The notes under the pieces: generated by a model
Databases searched by the model: none
What the model was told of the DNA's origin: nothing
The model's input: only the letters and a program-made list of their open reading frames with translations
Position numbers and translations under genes: made by a program
Shown: positions 61,827 to 64,000 of the stretch, piece after piece
Layout of the letters: every line of letters begins with the position of its first letter
How positions within the stretch are numbered: the stretch's first letter is position 1
Assembly: GCF_036023875.1 (NCBI RefSeq)
Contig: NZ_CP107931.1
Span: 5,394,001-5,458,000, forward strand
Direction of reading: 5' to 3'
Source: Mycobacterium sp. NBC_00419
GTDB taxonomy: Bacteria > Actinomycetota > Actinomycetes > Mycobacteriales > Mycobacteriaceae
DNA length: 64,000 nt

Positions 61827-64000
61827 GTGGCTGCCGAGGTTCAGTGCGCACAGGCCATCCGTACCGCATGTTCGTACTGCGGCGTCGGGTGTGGCATCGA
61901 CGTGCGCACCAAGCTCGGCCCGGCGGGTCCGGTCATCGCCAATGTCGTCGGTGACCGGCTCCACCCCACCAACCTCGGCCGACTGTGCATCAAGGGCGCC
62001 ACCCATGCCGAGTTGATGGGCAATGGTGAGGGCCGTGCGGTCGACGCCTTGATGCGACCGGCGCGCGGTGAGGAATTCGTTGTTGCCGACGTCGGCGACG
62101 CCGTCGCGACGGTTGGCGCCCGGCTGCGCGAGATCCAGGACCGGCACGGACCGGACTCGATCGCCCTGTACGTCTCGGGCCAGATGTCACTGGAAGCGCA
62201 GTACCTGGCCACCAAACTGGCCAAGGGTTTCATCCGCACCGTCAACATCGAGTCCAACTCGCGGCTGTGCATGGCCAGCGCGGCGACGGGTTACAAGCAA
62301 TCGCTCGGCGCCGACGGACCACCCGGTTCCTATGCCGATTTCGACTGTGCGGATCTGTTCTTCGTCATCGGCGCCAACATGGCCGACTGTCATCCGATCC
62401 TGTTCCTTCGGATGGCCGATCGGCTGCGGGCCGGGGCCAAGCTGATCGTCGTCGACCCGCGCCGCACCGCCACCGCCGACAAGGCCGACCTGTTTCTGCA
62501 GATCCGGCCGGGCACCGACCTGGCGCTGTTGAACGGCTTGCTGCACCTGCTGGTGGCATCCGGCGATATCGACACCGGCTTCATCGCCGAGCACACCGAA
62601 GGCTGGGAGGCGATGGGAGAGTTCCTCGCCGACTATCCGCCCGCGCGGGTGGCCGAACTCACCGGCCTGCCCGAGGCCGACATCCGCACCGCCGCGACAA
62701 TGATCGCCGACGCGGGCGAATGGATGTCGTTGTGGACGATGGGCCTCAACCAGAGCACCCACGGCACCTGGAACACCAACGCCATCTGCAACCTGCACCT
62801 GGCCACCGGGGCGATCTGCCGGCCCGGTAGTGGCCCGATGTCGCTGACCGGTCAGCCCAACGCGATGGGTGGCCGCGAAATGGGTTACATGGGACCGGGA
62901 TTACCAGGGCAACGTTCTGTGGTCAGCGCTGAGGACCGGTCGTTTGTGGAGTCGGTATGGGGCGTGGAGCCCGGGACGATCCGCCCCCACACGAACCGCG
63001 GGACCATCGATATGTTCGAGCAGATGGCCGCCGGAGACATCAAGGCCTGCTGGATCATCTGCACCAACCCGGTGGCCAGCGTGCCCAACCGCACGACCGT
63101 GATCACCGGCCTGGAGACCGCCGAACTGGTGGTCACGCAGGATGCCTACAGTGACACCGCCACCAACCGCTACGCCGACATCGTCCTGCCCGCAGCCCTG
63201 TGGGCCGAAGCCGATGCGGTGATGGTGAACTCCGAGCGCACACTGACCATGGTGCGCGAATGTGTTTCACCCGCCGGGCATTCCCGCCCGGACTGGCAGC
63301 TGATCTGTCAGGTGGCCGACGCCATGGGATTCGGTGCGCACTTCGCCTTTGAGTCCAGCGAGCAGATCTTCGATGAGATCCGGCGATTCGCCAATCCCAA
63401 GACCGGATACGACATTCGCGGCGCGAGCTATCAGCGGCTGCGCGAAACGCCGGTGCAATGGCCGTGCCCGCCCGGCGATGAGCAGGATCGTCACCCCATT
63501 CGCTATCTCAATGACGGCGTCCTGACATTCCCCACGCCCTCCGGCCGTGCGGTGTTCCACGCCCGTCCGCACCTGGATGCTCGTGAATTGCCCGACGACG
63601 ACTATCCGTTCGTGTTGAACACCGGCCGGCTGCCGCACCAGTGGCACACCATGACCAAGACCGGCCGGGTCACCAAGCTCAACAAACTCAACGGCAACCC
63701 CTTCGTCGAGATCAACCCCGACGACGCCACCGCCCTCGGTATCGCCGACGGGCAAGCCGTCGAACTGCAATCCCGGCGGGGCCGGGCTGTGCTGCCCGCC
63801 GTCGTCACAGACCGGGTCCGGCCGGGTAATTGTTTCGCGCCGTTCCACTGGAACGACGAACACGGCGAATACCTGGCGATCAACGCCTTGACCAGTGATG
63901 CCGTGGACGCGGATTCCCTGCAACCCGAACTGAAGGTGTGCGCGGTGAGCCTGCGCCCCGCCAAGACCATCACCGGTGCGGAACCCTCCGGTGACGAAAG
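61827..64000 (+). CDS. nasA: assimilatory nitrate reductase-type molybdopterin oxidoreductase (partial, runs off the right edge)
   Basis: 724 codons are visible and the frame is open to the end of the window, so the C-terminus is missing. The N-terminal [4Fe-4S] site is CSYCGVGC with a fourth Cys in GRLCIKG. The Mo-ligand Cys is in SRLCMASAATGYKQSLG, the arrangement of NasA/NapA. The MGD regions include VDPRRTATADKADLFLQIRPG and MSLTGQPNAMGGREMGYM, with NPDDATALGIADGQ in the C-terminal beta-barrel. It probably reduces nitrate to nitrite in the cytoplasm; formate dehydrogenase is a less likely alternative. The GTG at 61827 fits the alignment but lacks a clear SD. Confidence 0.88.
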   Translation, partial: MAAEVQCAQAIRTACSYCGVGCGIDVRTKLGPAGPVIANVVGDRLHPTNLGRLCIKGATHAELMGNGEGRAVDALMRPARGEEFVVADVGDAVATVGARLREIQDRHGPDSIALYVSGQMSLEAQYLATKLAKGFIRTVNIESNSRLCMASAATGYKQSLGADGPPGSYADFDCADLFFVIGANMADCHPILFLRMADRLRAGAKLIVVDPRRTATADKADLFLQIRPGTDLALLNGLLHLLVASGDIDTGFIAEHTEGWEAMGEFLADYPPARVAELTGLPEADIRTAATMIADAGEWMSLWTMGLNQSTHGTWNTNAICNLHLATGAICRPGSGPMSLTGQPNAMGGREMGYMGPGLPGQRSVVSAEDRSFVESVWGVEPGTIRPHTNRGTIDMFEQMAAGDIKACWIICTNPVASVPNRTTVITGLETAELVVTQDAYSDTATNRYADIVLPAALWAEADAVMVNSERTLTMVRECVSPAGHSRPDWQLICQVADAMGFGAHFAFESSEQIFDEIRRFANPKTGYDIRGASYQRLRETPVQWPCPPGDEQDRHPIRYLNDGVLTFPTPSGRAVFHARPHLDARELPDDDYPFVLNTGRLPHQWHTMTKTGRVTKLNKLNGNPFVEINPDDATALGIADGQAVELQSRRGRAVLPAVVTDRVRPGNCFAPFHWNDEHGEYLAINALTSDAVDADSLQPELKVCAVSLRPAKTITGAEPSGDE

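Overview
The window is ordinary chromosomal DNA of a high-GC actinomycete, almost certainly a non-tuberculous Mycobacterium/Mycolicibacterium. The gene order acn, ripA-ripB-moxR1, fabG1-inhA-hemH, nfeD/SPFH, mutA-mutB-meaB, lipL, a pks5-type locus, ileS, dinB, ansA, lspA and dnaE1 follows M. tuberculosis Rv1471 to Rv1547. Several proteins (InhA, FabG1, RipA, IleS) are recognisably mycobacterial residue by residue. I see no insertion sequence, phage, CRISPR array or tRNA. The species cannot be named from this alone.

Layout. 0-5.3 kb: an ECF sigma factor with a zinc anti-sigma factor, an old-yellow-enzyme oxidoreductase, a thioredoxin, an enoyl-CoA hydratase, an ABC-F protein and a small HTH protein. 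5.3-8.8 kb: aconitase with its TetR regulator AcnR and a probable AcnR operator. 8.9-15.1 kb: a cell-wall block (Rv1476-like membrane protein, RipA and RipB peptidoglycan hydrolases, then MoxR1, DUF58 and VWA proteins). 15.1-18 kb: mycolic acid genes fabG1 and inhA, then ferrochelatase. 18-21.3 kb: Rv1486c-like, NfeD, SPFH and TVP38 proteins. 21.4-26.5 kb: methylmalonyl-CoA mutase and its GTPase chaperone. 26.6-27.9 kb: a LipL-type esterase.

27.9-43.3 kb is the accessory part. A 1-kb relatively AT-rich non-coding region leads into a Mas/Pks5-type polyketide synthase, a PapA acyltransferase, two tandem condensation-type acyltransferases, a Gap/Sap transport protein and a GT1 glycosyltransferase. 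Next come an unrecognised multi-pass membrane protein, an HTH regulator with a repeat-rich divergent promoter, and an orphan half condensation domain. It occupies the site of the lipooligosaccharide/pks5 region of other mycobacteria. It lacks the usual FadD/FAAL, MmpL and sugar genes, so it looks like a compact or reduced acyl-glycolipid pathway. Methylmalonyl-CoA for the PKS could come from the mutAB genes a few kb upstream.

43.3-55.6 kb: an ileS T-box riboswitch and ileS, DNA polymerase IV, asparaginase, lspA, an RluA-type pseudouridine synthase, RarD, a SecD-head-like membrane protein and the replicative polymerase DnaE1. 55.6-60.8 kb: an MHS-type transporter, an SRPBCC protein, a small membrane protein, and a TetR-regulated drug-efflux/SDR operon with three matching operator sites. 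60.8-64 kb: a cobalamin riboswitch controlling a CbiM-like metal-transport protein, and an assimilatory-type molybdopterin nitrate reductase that runs off the right edge. Many genes carry a TAnnnT -10 box 6-9 nt ahead of the start codon, the arrangement of mycobacterial leaderless mRNAs.
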